Below, piece by piece: positions 30,244-39,734 of a stretch of DNA of 64,000 nt. Numbering within the stretch: position 1 is the stretch's first letter; the number at the start of each line of letters is the position of its first letter. The notes below the pieces were generated by a model. That model did no database searches. It was not told the origin of the DNA and saw nothing but the letters and a program-made list of their open reading frames with translations. A program made the position numbers and the translations under genes. The stretch is from positions 1 to 64,000 of the forward strand of contig BPIL01000013.1 in NCBI GenBank assembly GCA_026004095.1, written 5' to 3'. The DNA comes from Meiothermus sp. GTDB lineage: Bacteria; Deinococcota; Deinococci; Deinococcales; Thermaceae.

Positions 30244-31263
30244 CTAATCGTCCAGCCTGTCCACCACCTCAAACAGCCCGGCCAGATCCATCTTGGCGTA
30301 GATGGCGCTGGTGTTGATGTTGGCATGCCCGAGAAGGCGGGCGGTGGCGTGCAGATCCCGGCTTTTCTTGTATATGCGGGTGCCGGCGGTATGGCGCAAC
30401 ATGTGGGCCCCGTAGTAACGCTTGGGGAAGCCCAGGTGGCGGTAATGCTGGTTGAGCATCCGGCGCAGGGATTTATCGGTCATGGCCCGCCCATAGGCTT
30501 TGCGTCCCCCCAGGTTGATCAGCAGCGCCTGCTCGCCGGGGGCGGCGTGGGCCAGGCGCAGTTTGAGCCAGTCCTGAATTTCCTGGGCTAGGGATTTGGA
30601 AAGCGGAACTGTGCGCTGCTTGCCACCCTTGCCCGCGCGCACCACCAGCAGGCGCTCGGCCAGGCTCAGGTCGTCTACCAGCAAGTTAATGACTTCACTA
30701 ATACGCAGGCCCGCCTCGGCCATCAGGCGCACCGCAATGCGATCGCGGTGGTGTTCGGGTTCCGCCCCGGATAGATGGTTGAGGAGCATTTTGTACAGCT
30801 CTTCTGGCAAGGCCGGGCGTCGCTCTTCCGGGGGCGTGGGGTCGCGGGGGGAGTGCACCTGTGGGAGTTTGGCGGCGTTGGCCCACTCGAGCGCCCGATA
30901 AAAAGCCCGCACGCCCGCCAGATAAGTAGCTATTGATCCGGGTTTCAACCGCTGGTGCTCGGCTTGCTCGAGGTTGCCGCCATAGAGCTGTAAGTGGGCG
31001 ATATAGCGGTCGAGGTCGTCCCCGGAAACTTTAAGAATTTCCAGCGACTGCGTTTCTGACCAGGCCCAGGCCAGATAATCGCGTACTGCCAGCCGGTAGT
31101 TCTCGAGGGTGCGCGGACTCAAGGTGGCCCGCTTGCGGCTTTTTAGGGTCAGGTAGGCCTCGAGCAGCTCGAGCAAAACCGCCTGGTTGCGCTCGCTGGC
31201 TGCCCGGATGGTCTCGAGGCGCCGCTTGGCCGGGTCATGCCAGTTTGTTAGAGGAACCAACAC
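30244..31263 (-). CDS. xerD: XerC/XerD-type tyrosine recombinase
   Basis: This protein of about 339 aa has a SAM-like core-binding domain (about residues 30-140) and a catalytic domain with all residues of the family: Arg in EAGLRISEVINL, Lys in GKGGKQRTVPL, HMLRHTAGT, and LGHANINTSAIYAK with the nucleophile Tyr. It could resolve chromosome dimers or act as a mobile-element integrase. GTG 31263 is chosen because TATACT (31271-31276 on the minus strand) lies 7 nt before it, a leaderless pattern. A 42-bp palindrome overlaps that promoter. The symbol is tentative. Confidence 0.85.
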   Translation of the reverse strand: MLVPLTNWHDPAKRRLETIRAASERNQAVLLELLEAYLTLKSRKRATLSPRTLENYRLAVRDYLAWAWSETQSLEILKVSGDDLDRYIAHLQLYGGNLEQAEHQRLKPGSIATYLAGVRAFYRALEWANAAKLPQVHSPRDPTPPEERRPALPEELYKMLLNHLSGAEPEHHRDRIAVRLMAEAGLRISEVINLLVDDLSLAERLLVVRAGKGGKQRTVPLSKSLAQEIQDWLKLRLAHAAPGEQALLINLGGRKAYGRAMTDKSLRRMLNQHYRHLGFPKRYYGAHMLRHTAGTRIYKKSRDLHATARLLGHANINTSAIYAKMDLAGLFEVVDRLDD

Positions 31264-31273
31264 GCCTCCCAGT

Positions 31274-31315
31274 ATACAAAATGCGCACTTAGGAACATAA
31301 GTGGACATTTTGTAT
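31274..31315. repeat. 42-bp palindrome at the Xer gene 5' end, dif-like geometry
   Basis: ATACAAAATG-CG-CACTTA, a 6-nt centre GGAACA, then TAAGTG-GA-CATTTTGTAT. Sixteen of 18 position pairs match. The inner 28 bp (31281-31308) have an 11-6-11 layout, as in Xer recombination sites. It also covers the -10 box of the recombinase gene. It could be a recombination site, an autoregulatory operator or both. Confidence 0.6.
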
Positions 31316-31382
31316 GGGCCTGTTTAGTTATCCTTAAGGTAACGCAGCCCATCCGAGCACCCCTGGCTATACTGCGCAGCGT

Positions 31383-31730
31383 ATGGAAACCAACTTTGTG
31401 GTAGCCCTGCTGATGGCGGGCCTGGTGTTCGTCATCCTGTTCTCGGTCTGGTATCCACACACCCAGCAGCAAAAAGCAGATCGGAACGTCCGGGCGCTTT
31501 CGCGCATGCTTCGGTATGCCCGAAGACACAACACAATTGTGCGTTACCACAACGGGGTGCCCTTTGTGGTGACCCACCAGCGGCGGGGACTGGTGTATAT
31601 GTACGGGGGCAGGCTGGTTTCCCGGGAGCAACTGGTGAACCTGCTCGGTAACGAGGCTGTGGTGAGCCGGGCCGAGCAGGAGGAGTCTATGCAGGCCCCC
31701 AACCCCACCCGGCTCACCATGCCCAGCTAA
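31383..31730 (+). CDS. Small membrane protein, RHNT-VSRE family, copy 2
   Basis: This 115-aa unrecognised protein has an N-terminal membrane helix (about residues 5-24), a polar, basic stretch, and a domain with RHNTIVRYHNG, PFVVT, YMYGGRLVSREQLV. It is clearly paralogous to the product at 22250. TATACT at 31368-31373 lies 9 nt before the ATG, as in the other copy. It is divergent from the Xer gene across 119 bp and convergent with the SLH protein. A membrane-linked DNA- or protein-binding role is only a guess. Confidence 0.75.
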   Translation: METNFVVALLMAGLVFVILFSVWYPHTQQQKADRNVRALSRMLRYARRHNTIVRYHNGVPFVVTHQRRGLVYMYGGRLVSREQLVNLLGNEAVVSRAEQEESMQAPNPTRLTMPS

Positions 31731-31737
31731 TCGCTTT

Positions 31738-33312
31738 TTACCACAAGGGTTTTTCCAGGCGCAGCCGAACAAGGCCGTTTTGAACGGTGGCAACCTCGCT
31801 TGGGCTCAGAACAGCCAGCCCGCTGGGACGTTCCAGGGGTGCCTCGAGCACCAGTTTCTTCGCCACCGGCTTTACCAGCGGCCTCAATTCCAGCCCCGCC
31901 TCCGGGCTGTCCCACTCGGTGAAGGCCAGGTCGTCGGCCTCGTTGAGATCCACCGCAAAGATTCGACTGGTCTTTCCATCGTGCTCATGCACCAGGAGCA
32001 GCCTTGGTTTGGGCCAGGCCAGGCCCACCACACGGTTGCCGGGGGCCTCGAGCAGGTAGGTATACTCAGCAAACAGGCCGTCCGGGTTAAGGCCCAGCAA
32101 CACCAGGCGCAAAACCACCGATTCGGCGGCTTTGGCACAGTCGGGTAAGCACAGGGGCCGACCATTGATCAGCGCCAGGTAGTTGCGGCTTTCATCCAGG
32201 GCCACCCCGCCCAGCAGGCCCTGCTCCACCCCTGCTGCAAAAACGGGCGGCAGGGCTTCTCGTGCCTCGCGCTGGCCGATGGGGCCGAAATAACGCGCGC
32301 TCTGGCTTTTCAGGTCGAGGTGCATAAGCTTCTGTCCACCCTCGAGCCAGGCCCAGCCCTCGCTGGCTACCGACACGGCCTCGTTAAGCGGATAAAAAGC
32401 TTCCAGAATGGGTTTCTCTTCAAGCCGCAAGAGGCCTATGGCTTGCCGGTTGTTGTGCTTGAAGGTGGCCCAGGCCCGGCCGCTTGGGCGCGCCTGCCCC
32501 AGGTGCACCAAGCTGGCCTCGAGCGGTGCCTCGGCCCATTCTGCCGGTAAGGAAACCCCACTCACAGCGGCCAGGGTGGTGCTTTGTTGGGCCTCCGGTG
32601 GTTGAACGGCCTGCACACGGGTAAGCGGCTCGCTGTTGCTGGCTGCGGGGACTGGCCGGGTCTGCTGGACAGCCCCGAACGATCCGGGGGCAGGGCTGCT
32701 CTGTACAGGCGTGCCCGCAGATGTAAGCTGGCCGATGCGCCACAGGGCCCGGGCCATCTGGTAGCGGCTAACCGGCTCGCTACCCCTGAAAAGACCATCC
32801 GAGCCCAGCGGTAAAACTTCCAGGCCGGTCATGCGCAACACGGCTGCCTCTGCCCAGTGACCGCTGGGCAGGTCGCCCGGACGCATGACCTTGGCCGGGG
32901 GCACCACCCCCAGGTTCTGGGCCAGTTTATCCAGCACCACTGCAAGCTGGTAGCGGGTCAGCACCGATGCCCCGCGGTAGGTTTGGTCGGGAAAACCCTG
33001 TACCAGCCCCTCCCCTACCATCCGGCGGATGCCCGGCAGGGCCCAGTGGTTGGGTTGGACGTCCTTAAAGCGCACCTCGGCTTCTCGTATGGGCAGTGGG
33101 CTTTCGGCCAGTACCCGAGCCAGGGTGGTGGCGAGCTGGTAGCGGTCGAGGGCCACCTCGCCCCGGAAGGTGCCGCCGGGGTAGCCCTGCAACCACCCGC
33201 GCTTAACAACCTCCTCCACTGCCGGGGCTGCCCAGTGGTCGCTGGGCACGTCCAGTGGAAGGGCCATACTCCAGGCCGTTACAAAAACCGTAACGAATGA
33301 GAAAATCCTCAT
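31738..33312 (-). CDS. SLH-domain envelope protein
   Basis: This 524-aa secreted protein has a signal peptide (MRIFSFVTVFVTAWSMA) and three S-layer homology repeats at about residues 22-65, 85-130 and 142-190, each with the HWA..A....G....G pattern. A Ser/Pro/Gln-rich linker (about 195-250) leads to an unrecognised C-terminal domain of about 270 aa that may form a beta-propeller-like sensor or binding unit. SLH repeats anchor proteins to secondary cell-wall polymer. TATCAT lies 7 nt before ATG 33312 on the minus strand, supporting this start over ATG 33321. Confidence 0.82.
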   Translation of the reverse strand: MRIFSFVTVFVTAWSMALPLDVPSDHWAAPAVEEVVKRGWLQGYPGGTFRGEVALDRYQLATTLARVLAESPLPIREAEVRFKDVQPNHWALPGIRRMVGEGLVQGFPDQTYRGASVLTRYQLAVVLDKLAQNLGVVPPAKVMRPGDLPSGHWAEAAVLRMTGLEVLPLGSDGLFRGSEPVSRYQMARALWRIGQLTSAGTPVQSSPAPGSFGAVQQTRPVPAASNSEPLTRVQAVQPPEAQQSTTLAAVSGVSLPAEWAEAPLEASLVHLGQARPSGRAWATFKHNNRQAIGLLRLEEKPILEAFYPLNEAVSVASEGWAWLEGGQKLMHLDLKSQSARYFGPIGQREAREALPPVFAAGVEQGLLGGVALDESRNYLALINGRPLCLPDCAKAAESVVLRLVLLGLNPDGLFAEYTYLLEAPGNRVVGLAWPKPRLLLVHEHDGKTSRIFAVDLNEADDLAFTEWDSPEAGLELRPLVKPVAKKLVLEAPLERPSGLAVLSPSEVATVQNGLVRLRLEKPLW

Positions 33313-33452
33313 GAGCGGCATGATAGATTTCTAAATTGGATTTTTTAGTGCATTAATCACCGAAAAGCGTTACGAAAACACCGGTTTGGTGTGGCTCTAA
33401 CGGGTATGTAAAAGGAAATTTTGATAAAGTAAACGCGATCGGTGCACCAAAT

Positions 33453-33519
33453 ATGACTTTGCCCTACCCCATCATCCTGGTGAGCTCTATCCTTGCGGTT
33501 GTGGCTGCGTATGCCCTAG
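33453..33519 (+). pseudogene. 5' fragment of the IS-interrupted GGDEF gene
   Basis: ATG 33453 opens MTLPYPIILVSSILAVVAAY and runs to the CTAG target duplication at 33516-33519. Removing the insertion and one CTAG copy joins this fragment in frame to the GGDEF gene at 34387 (A-L-D-R-E-G-I-H). It is therefore the original N terminus and first membrane helix of that protein. Confidence 0.85.
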
Positions 33520-34386
33520 AGACTGCTAACTAGCCGTCCGTAAAAGCTCCACAGTTTTTGCCGTCATCAGAACTGAGAAGGCCAACCAGTGCCAGCCTCG
33601 CAAGGTCTCAGCCAGCCGCTCATAGTCGCGCGCCAGCCTGCGAAACCGGGATGTCCAGGCAAACGAACGTTCCACCACCCAACGCTTCGGCAGCAGGACG
33701 AATCCTCGTCTAGCACCCTCCACCTTGACCACACACAGGGCGATTCCTTCCGCCTCCGCCGCTTGTGCTGCCTCTTCTCCGGTGTAACCCTGATCCACAA
33801 AGGCCACGGCCACCTGCGCCCCAGTAACTTCCTGTAGCCGTTGGCTCAGTGCCCCCACCTGGGCCCGTTCCTGTTCGCTAGCCGCCGTCACCACCAAAGC
33901 CAGCAGATGGCCCAACGTATCCACCGCCAGGTGAACCTTGCTCCCCTTGCGTCGCTTGTGCCCGTCATACCCGGCCCGCCCCCCACTTTGCGGGGTGGAC
34001 TGCAGGGTGCGAGCGTCGTAGATGGCAGCACTGGGGTGGGCGGCTTTGCCCTGGAGCATTCGCAGGGTCATGCGCAGATCATGTACCAGGTCTTCGAAGA
34101 CCCCCCGGTTCATCCAGCGGTAGGCTTGCGCCTGAACGATATGGGGGGGTGGGAAGTCGTGGGGGAGGTAGTCCCATTGAGCACCGGTTCGGACCATCCA
34201 ACGCAGGGCGTTGAACACTTCGCGCAAGTCGTATTTGCGCTGCTGTGCATCCAGAGGCAACAGGGTCAGGTAGGGCAGCACCAGGGCCCATTCCTCATCA
34301 CTCACGTCCGATGGGTAGGTACGACGGTTCATGATCTAAACATAATCGCATGGCCTGATTTGGGTAAGGTGGTTTGTAGATTCTAG
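33516..34386. mobile_element. IS5-family insertion sequence with CTAG target duplication
   Basis: The element proper is 33520-34382 (863 bp), flanked by CTAG at 33516-33519 and 34383-34386. CTAG fits the YTAR target of the IS5 subgroup. The ends form imperfect inverted repeats (AGACTGCTAACTAGCC against AATCTACAAACCACC). It carries one intact transposase gene on the minus strand and interrupts a GGDEF gene in its membrane region. The clean duplication suggests a fairly recent insertion. Confidence 0.85.
33526..34332 (-). CDS. IS5-family transposase
   Basis: This 268-aa DDE transposase is complete. The N-terminal domain ([17 protein letters not shown]...[22 protein letters not shown]) is the DUF4096-type helix-turn-helix region. 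The catalytic core has Asp in [15 protein letters not shown] near residue 105, Asp in AFVDQGYTG near residue 180 and Glu in [11 protein letters not shown] near residue 221. It fills nearly the whole element. The element is probably still active in structure; no frameshift or internal stop is seen. Confidence 0.95.
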   Translation of the reverse strand: MNRRTYPSDVSDEEWALVLPYLTLLPLDAQQRKYDLREVFNALRWMVRTGAQWDYLPHDFPPPHIVQAQAYRWMNRGVFEDLVHDLRMTLRMLQGKAAHPSAAIYDARTLQSTPQSGGRAGYDGHKRRKGSKVHLAVDTLGHLLALVVTAASEQERAQVGALSQRLQEVTGAQVAVAFVDQGYTGEEAAQAAEAEGIALCVVKVEGARRGFVLLPKRWVVERSFAWTSRFRRLARDYERLAETLRGWHWLAFSVLMTAKTVELLRTAS

Positions 34387-34415
34387 ACCGGGAGGGCATT
34401 CATGCGCTGCCGTGG

Positions 34416-36545
34416 ATGATGTTTTTTACCGCAGTGGCCGCCAGCGTCTACGGACTGGGGGTGGGCCTGGCCTCGGCCCTGGGTTCGATGGCGGTGCTGA
34501 TTTTTTTTCGCACAACCTTTCTGGATTATCTGGTTATGGGGCTTATCTTGCTGTTATCGGCCTACCTGGCCGATCAGGTAGGGCGCAGCCTGCGGAAAGC
34601 GCACCAGCAGGCCCAGCAGATGGCACAACTGCAGGATGTCTTCCTGCAGGGCCTCGAGGTCGTACCCCGCTTTGCAAGCCGCGAGCAACTCCTGCGCCAA
34701 CTCCCTGCCATGCTTGCACAGCTACTGCAGGGTAGTCGGCTCCTGGTCTGGGTTCCTTCAAGCAGCGGCCAGCTATCCTTGCTGGAAGATTCAGCAGCCC
34801 AGCCGCCCGAGGCCCCCAGCCCGCTGGTGCAGCGGGCTTTGCAGGCGCCAGGCCAGGTTTATTGGACTGCTCTAACCGTAGGTGATCGCAGGGGTTTTTT
34901 CCGGCTGGGCCGGCGGGCATCCGCTGCACAACCGGAACTCCACGAGCTGGCCGTGGCCTTGCGAATGCGTGATGAAACCGTGGCGGTCTTGCAGTTTCTG
35001 AGAAAAACTGCCTGGCAGCAGCAGGAGCGTGAGCTGTTTTTCCGCCTGGCCCAGGCCATTAGCCAGCAGCTCGAGCACCTGCACAACCTCGAGCTGCGCC
35101 GGCTTTTGCTAAAGGTGGCCGACCACCTGGCCTCGGCCGGCGACAAGCACAGGGTTGCCGACGATGCGCTGCGTTTTTTGATCTCGGCGCTGGGCATGGA
35201 GGCCGGAGCGGTTTTTCAGTACCGCCTGGGGGCCATGCACGGGCTGGCCTGGCACATCCCCAAGGAGTTAAGGCCTTCGCTCACGCCGCTGGCCCGCAAG
35301 CTCCCCTACAACCACGGGCTAACCTGGCGGGCCTACCAGTCGGGGGCCGCTCAATTCTCTGAAAATTACTCGAGCCTTCCCGGGGCCATACCGGAACTGC
35401 GGGCGCTGGGCTTTGAGAGTATCGTAGCTTACCCGGTGCACACCCGCGACGCTATGAAAGGCCGGGTGGTGCTGGTGCTGGGCAGCCGGAAGCCGGTGGC
35501 CTGGACGCGCAGCCGGAAAGAGATACTTCTGGGGGTGGAACGTCTGATCAGTTCGGCCCTGGAGCGGGTGCTGCTCGAGGAGCTTCACCAGCGGATCAAC
35601 CGGCTGCTTACCGAGGCCTGGTCCTACCCCTCACAACAGGTGTACCAGCACATCCTCGAGGCGGCCGTGGAATTGGTGCCCGGCAGCGATGCGGGCAGTC
35701 TGTGGGTACGCGAAGGGGACGAATACATCTGCCAGGCTGCAATTGGCCCAATATGGGCCTGCGAACAGCGCTGGAGCGAGGCGGCTTTTTTAGAGTGGTA
35801 TGGTCACGGTAGAAGCCTGGCCCTGCGAGGCCGGCCCCGTATTCTTTACCAGACACCGCTTTTGCCTGAGGGCTGTGCGGTTAATTTGTGCCTGCCCGTA
35901 AGCCACCAGGGGAAGGTGCTGGCTTACCTGAATCTGGATAACCTGCACGACAGGGAGGCCTTTGCTGAGGACTCACTGAACGCCGTGCAACTCTTCTCTA
36001 CTCCGATTGCCACCCTGATCCATGAGCTGCAAAGCCGCGCAGCCATGGAAAAAGCCGCCCTCACCGACAGCCTCACCGGCCTGTACAACCGCCGGGCCTT
36101 CGATCGGCGGCTTAAAGAGGAGTGTGAGCGGGCTGCCCGCTACCAGTACCCCCTCACTTTGTTGGTGGTGGATCTCAAAAACTTTAAGCCCATCAACGAC
36201 CGTTTGGGCCATGTTATGGGCGATCAGGCCCTGGTGGCGGTGGCTCGAGCGCTCAGCCAGACCCAGCGGGCCGGCGATATGGTCTTCCGCTGGGGTGGGG
36301 ATGAGTTTGCCGTGTTGCTGCCCCAGACACCCAAGGAGGTGGCCGGGGTGGTAGGGGCCCGCATCCTCGAGGCCATCTCAAAAATTTGCTTGGGCGGGGT
36401 TTGCCTTTCGGCCAACATCGGCTATGCCAGTTTCCCCACCGAGGCCCAGACGGCTGAGGCCCTTTTGCAGCTAGCCGACGAGCGAATGTACGCCGACAAA
36501 AACGGGACTTCGCCCAAAACCAGCCCCGACGGGCTCGAGGGATAG
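34416..36545 (+). CDS. Membrane GAF-GGDEF diguanylate cyclase, N terminus removed by an IS
   Basis: The residual 709-aa product makes cyclic di-GMP if active. It has membrane helices (about residues 1-60), a region of GAF-like sensor modules (about 65-530) and a GGDEF domain (about 540-700). The latter has TDSLTGLYNRRAF, the intact active site RWGGDEFAVLLP, and an RAGD inhibitory site five residues upstream of GGDEF. The original start at 33453 is cut off by the IS5 element, so about 32 residues including the first helix are lost unless translation begins at ATG 34416. Confidence 0.85.
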   Translation: MMFFTAVAASVYGLGVGLASALGSMAVLIFFRTTFLDYLVMGLILLLSAYLADQVGRSLRKAHQQAQQMAQLQDVFLQGLEVVPRFASREQLLRQLPAMLAQLLQGSRLLVWVPSSSGQLSLLEDSAAQPPEAPSPLVQRALQAPGQVYWTALTVGDRRGFFRLGRRASAAQPELHELAVALRMRDETVAVLQFLRKTAWQQQERELFFRLAQAISQQLEHLHNLELRRLLLKVADHLASAGDKHRVADDALRFLISALGMEAGAVFQYRLGAMHGLAWHIPKELRPSLTPLARKLPYNHGLTWRAYQSGAAQFSENYSSLPGAIPELRALGFESIVAYPVHTRDAMKGRVVLVLGSRKPVAWTRSRKEILLGVERLISSALERVLLEELHQRINRLLTEAWSYPSQQVYQHILEAAVELVPGSDAGSLWVREGDEYICQAAIGPIWACEQRWSEAAFLEWYGHGRSLALRGRPRILYQTPLLPEGCAVNLCLPVSHQGKVLAYLNLDNLHDREAFAEDSLNAVQLFSTPIATLIHELQSRAAMEKAALTDSLTGLYNRRAFDRRLKEECERAARYQYPLTLLVVDLKNFKPINDRLGHVMGDQALVAVARALSQTQRAGDMVFRWGGDEFAVLLPQTPKEVAGVVGARILEAISKICLGGVCLSANIGYASFPTEAQTAEALLQLADERMYADKNGTSPKTSPDGLEG

Positions 36546-36581
36546 GGCCAGGCTGGCTTTGCTCGGCTTAGAATGGGGCCT

Positions 36582-37868
36582 ATGTTGAAGGCCGTTCCCG
36601 GAACCAACGACATCCTGGCCCAGGCTAAGGAATACCCTTTTCGAGAGCCGGTTTTTCGCTACATCGTATCCACTGCTGAGGAAGTGTTGCGCGGGGCCGG
36701 GGCTCAGATGGTTTACACCCCCATTTTCGAGTACCTCGAGGTCTTCCAAAAAGGGGTGGGGCTTACCTCCGACATCGTGGTCAAGAAAGAGATGTTCGTG
36801 TTCGAGGATCGGGGGGGGCGGCTTCTGGCCCTGCGTCCCGAACCGACCGCGGCCATTGTGCGGGCCTACAACGAGCACGGCATGAAGGTCTGGCCTCAGC
36901 CGGTTCGGCTGTTTACCTGGGGGCCCATTTTTCGTGGGGAGCGACAGCAAAAGGGGCGTTATAAGCAGTTTCACCAGGTCGATTACGAGGCCCTGGGTTT
37001 GTCGGATCCCTTGCTGGATGCCGAGGCCATCGCCCTGATGGTACGCATCTATAAAACCCTTGGCCTCAAGAACCTCGAGGTCAAACTGGGCTCGGTGGGT
37101 GACCCCGAGGATCGCGTGCGTTACAACCAGTACCTGAGGGAACTTTTTGGCCCTTATGCCAGGGATTTGTCGGAAGACTCGAGGGTTCGGGTCGAAGCCA
37201 ACCCCATGCGCATCCTCGACTCCAAGAGTGAACGCGACCAGGCCCTCATCGCCGAACTACAGCCCAAGCCCATGCTGGCCTTTCTCGGCCCGGCAGCCCA
37301 GAAATTCCACGAGCAGGTATGCAACTACCTGGATCGGCTGGGGGTTGCCTATACGGTGGATCCAAACCTGGTACGGGGCCTGGACTACTATGTTCGCACC
37401 GCCTGGGAAGTGCACCACGCCGGTATTGGGGCCAAGTCGGCCCTGGGGGGCGGTGGTCGCTACGATGGCTTGTCGGAGATGCTGGGCGGCCCACCGGTGC
37501 CTGGCGTGGGCTTTGGCATTGGCGTTGAACGTTTGGCGATTGCCCTCGAACAGGAGGGGGTGGCTCCGCCAGCCGACCCCTGCCCTACCCTTTACCTGGC
37601 TCCTCTGGACGAGGCAGCTAAAATCGAGGTGCTGGCCCTGGCCGAGCAGCTTCGACCTAAAATTTACGTGGAGATCGGCTACACCCCCAAAAGCCCGCGC
37701 AAAATCCTCGAGGACGCCCTCAAGAAAGGGGCCCGTTATGTGGGCTTCATTGGTGAGACGGAGCGGGCTCGAGGGGTGATCACCCTGAAACACCTAGAGA
37801 CTGGTGAGCAAAGGGCGCTCGAGCCACTACAGCTTCACAGCCTGTTTGAGGGCCCGGAGGTAAAGTGA
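36582..37868 (+). CDS. hisS: Histidyl-tRNA synthetase
   Basis: This 428-aa class II synthetase charges tRNA-His. It closely resembles the Thermus enzyme: PGTND N terminus, motif 1/2 region RPEPTAAIVRAY and FRGERQQKGRYKQFHQVDYE, the His-specific LVRGLDYYVRTAWEVH, and GGGGRYDGLSEMLGG with motif 3 GVGFGIGVERL. A C-terminal anticodon-binding domain follows. ATG 36582 is chosen because TAGAAT (36569-36574) lies 7 nt before it; the upstream ATG at 36573 falls inside that -10 box. The matching tRNA-His is at 48.7 kb. Confidence 0.97.
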   Translation: MLKAVPGTNDILAQAKEYPFREPVFRYIVSTAEEVLRGAGAQMVYTPIFEYLEVFQKGVGLTSDIVVKKEMFVFEDRGGRLLALRPEPTAAIVRAYNEHGMKVWPQPVRLFTWGPIFRGERQQKGRYKQFHQVDYEALGLSDPLLDAEAIALMVRIYKTLGLKNLEVKLGSVGDPEDRVRYNQYLRELFGPYARDLSEDSRVRVEANPMRILDSKSERDQALIAELQPKPMLAFLGPAAQKFHEQVCNYLDRLGVAYTVDPNLVRGLDYYVRTAWEVHHAGIGAKSALGGGGRYDGLSEMLGGPPVPGVGFGIGVERLAIALEQEGVAPPADPCPTLYLAPLDEAAKIEVLALAEQLRPKIYVEIGYTPKSPRKILEDALKKGARYVGFIGETERARGVITLKHLETGEQRALEPLQLHSLFEGPEVK

Positions 37869-37907
37869 GGCCGGGATGCAGTTTTCGGGCGGCTGCTTGT
37901 TATATAT

Positions 37908-37931
37908 TTCACGATTATTAATGTTCGTGAC
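37908..37931. promoter_or_regulatory. 24-bp palindromic operator candidate upstream of aspS
   Basis: TTCACGA-N10-TCGTGAC, one mismatch from perfect. It is centred about 72 bp before the inferred aspS transcription start, a distance common for class I activators. Confidence 0.6.
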
Positions 37932-37956
37932 AAATATCTTTACCACACCTGCGATT

Positions 37957-37984
37957 TTGATAACTTTTCACAAAAAGGTATGCT
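37957..37984 (+). promoter_or_regulatory. Leaderless promoter of aspS
   Basis: TTGATA (37957-37962), 16-bp spacer, TATGCT (37979-37984), then 7 nt to the ATG at 37992. Confidence 0.65.
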
Positions 37985-37991
37985 AGAGCCC

Positions 37992-39734
37992 ATGCGTCGT
38001 ACGCTTTACTGTGGGGAGTTACGCGAACATCATGCCGGTCAAACCGTGGTGCTGGAAGGCTGGGTCAACCGCAGGCGCAACCTGGGGGGCCTGATTTTTA
38101 TAGACCTGCGCGACCGCGAAGGACTGGCCCAGGTGGTGGTCAACCCTGAAGCCTCCTGTTTTAGCGAGGCCGACCGGGTGCGGGCCGAGTGGGTCATTCG
38201 CGTGGAAGGCTCGGTGCGGCTTCGCCCGGCCGATCAGGTCAACGCCAAACTCGCCACCGGAGCGGTGGAGGTCATCGCTGAACGCATCGAGGTGCTGGCC
38301 GAGGCCAAAACCCCGCCCTTTTCAATTGATGCGGGCTGGCGCGGCGAAGACGACCCGCACGTGGGCGAAGAAGTGCGGCTCAGAAACCGGGTGGTGGATC
38401 TGCGGCGCAGGCGCCTGCACCACAACCTGCGGCTACGGCATAAGGTAATTGCGGCAATTTATCGCTTTCTGGACGCGCGTGGGTTTATCAGTGTGGAGAC
38501 CCCCTACCTGACCCGCTCGACCCCCGAGGGCGCACGGGACTTTCTGGTGCCCTCGAGGCTCGAGCCCGGCCACTTTTACGCGCTGCCTCAATCGCCCCAG
38601 CTTTTCAAGCAGATGCTGATGGTGGCTGGCTACGACCGCTACTTCCAGATTGCCCGCTGCTTCCGCGACGAGGATTTGCGGGCCGACCGCCAGCCCGATT
38701 TCACCCAGCTCGACATGGAGATATCGTTTGTGACCCAGGAGGATATCATTGCGCTCAACGAGGAGCTGGCCGCTTTCATCCTGCGCGAGACCCTGGGCCA
38801 GGAACCCCCCCTCCCCTTCCCCCGCCTGACCTATGCCGAGGTGATGAACCGCTACGGCTCGGACAAGCCCGACCTGCGCTTTGGACTGGAGCTGCAGGAC
38901 GTAACCGAGGCCTTTAGGGGGGGCGAGTTTCGCGCGTTCGCCGGGGCCGAGGTGGTCAAGGCCCTGGTGGTGCCAGGTCTGCTATCACGCCGGGAGATCG
39001 AGGCCCTCGAGGCCACCGCAAAAACCAAAGGCGCCGCCGGCCTGGCCTGGGCCCGGTTTGAAAACGGGGCGCTATCGGGCGGGATTGCCCGCTACATCCC
39101 CGCCCACCTACCCGGGCAACTGGGCCTCACCGAAGGGCAGACCCTGCTGTTGGTGGCGGGCCCCTGGCGCAAAACCGTCGAGAGCCTGGGAGCGGTGCGG
39201 CTGGAGCTTGGGCGGCAGCTTGGCCTGATTGAGCCGGGCTTTAAGTTCCTGTGGGTGGTGGACTTCCCGCTGCTGGAATGGGACGAGGAAGCAGGCCGCT
39301 GGACCTATATGCACCACCCTTTCACCAGCCCCAACCTGGAAGACCTGCACCTGCTGGACACCGACCCCGGTCGGGTGCGGGCCTATGCCTACGATTTCGT
39401 GCTCAACGGCAGCGAGATTGGGGGTGGCTCCATTCGCATTCATCGCCGCGACCTGCAGGAGCGTATGTTTGCCTTGCTGGGCATCGGCCCAGAGGAAGCC
39501 CAGCAGAAGTTTGGGTTTCTGCTCGAGGCCCTGTCTTACGGCGCACCGCCCCACGGGGGGATCGCCTGGGGGCTGGATCGCTTCGTGGCGCACCTAGCCG
39601 GCGAGGAGTCGATCCGTGAGGTGATTGCCTTTCCCAAAAACAAAGAGGGCAAGGAAACCCTCACCGGCGCGCCCGCCCCGGTGGATGAGGCCCAGTTGGC
39701 CGCTGTAGGACTGGCCGTGCGGAGTGAGGTATGA
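37992..39734 (+). CDS. aspS: Aspartyl-tRNA synthetase, bacterial type
   Basis: This 580-aa class II synthetase matches Thermus AspRS1 in length and sequence start ([14 protein letters not shown]). It has an OB anticodon domain (1-105), catalytic motifs including [29 protein letters not shown] and [20 protein letters not shown], the bacterial GAD insertion domain (about 270-400), and motif 3 [14 protein letters not shown] 37992 is set by the leaderless promoter at 37957. It is preceded by the shared 24-bp palindrome. Confidence 0.97.
   Translation: MRRTLYCGELREHHAGQTVVLEGWVNRRRNLGGLIFIDLRDREGLAQVVVNPEASCFSEADRVRAEWVIRVEGSVRLRPADQVNAKLATGAVEVIAERIEVLAEAKTPPFSIDAGWRGEDDPHVGEEVRLRNRVVDLRRRRLHHNLRLRHKVIAAIYRFLDARGFISVETPYLTRSTPEGARDFLVPSRLEPGHFYALPQSPQLFKQMLMVAGYDRYFQIARCFRDEDLRADRQPDFTQLDMEISFVTQEDIIALNEELAAFILRETLGQEPPLPFPRLTYAEVMNRYGSDKPDLRFGLELQDVTEAFRGGEFRAFAGAEVVKALVVPGLLSRREIEALEATAKTKGAAGLAWARFENGALSGGIARYIPAHLPGQLGLTEGQTLLLVAGPWRKTVESLGAVRLELGRQLGLIEPGFKFLWVVDFPLLEWDEEAGRWTYMHHPFTSPNLEDLHLLDTDPGRVRAYAYDFVLNGSEIGGGSIRIHRRDLQERMFALLGIGPEEAQQKFGFLLEALSYGAPPHGGIAWGLDRFVAHLAGEESIREVIAFPKNKEGKETLTGAPAPVDEAQLAAVGLAVRSEV

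Noticed and set aside
33278-33296. CGTTAC/GTAACG inverted repeat near the SLH gene start as an operator
   Set aside because: It lies within the signal-peptide codons and is explained by repeated Thr/Val codons.
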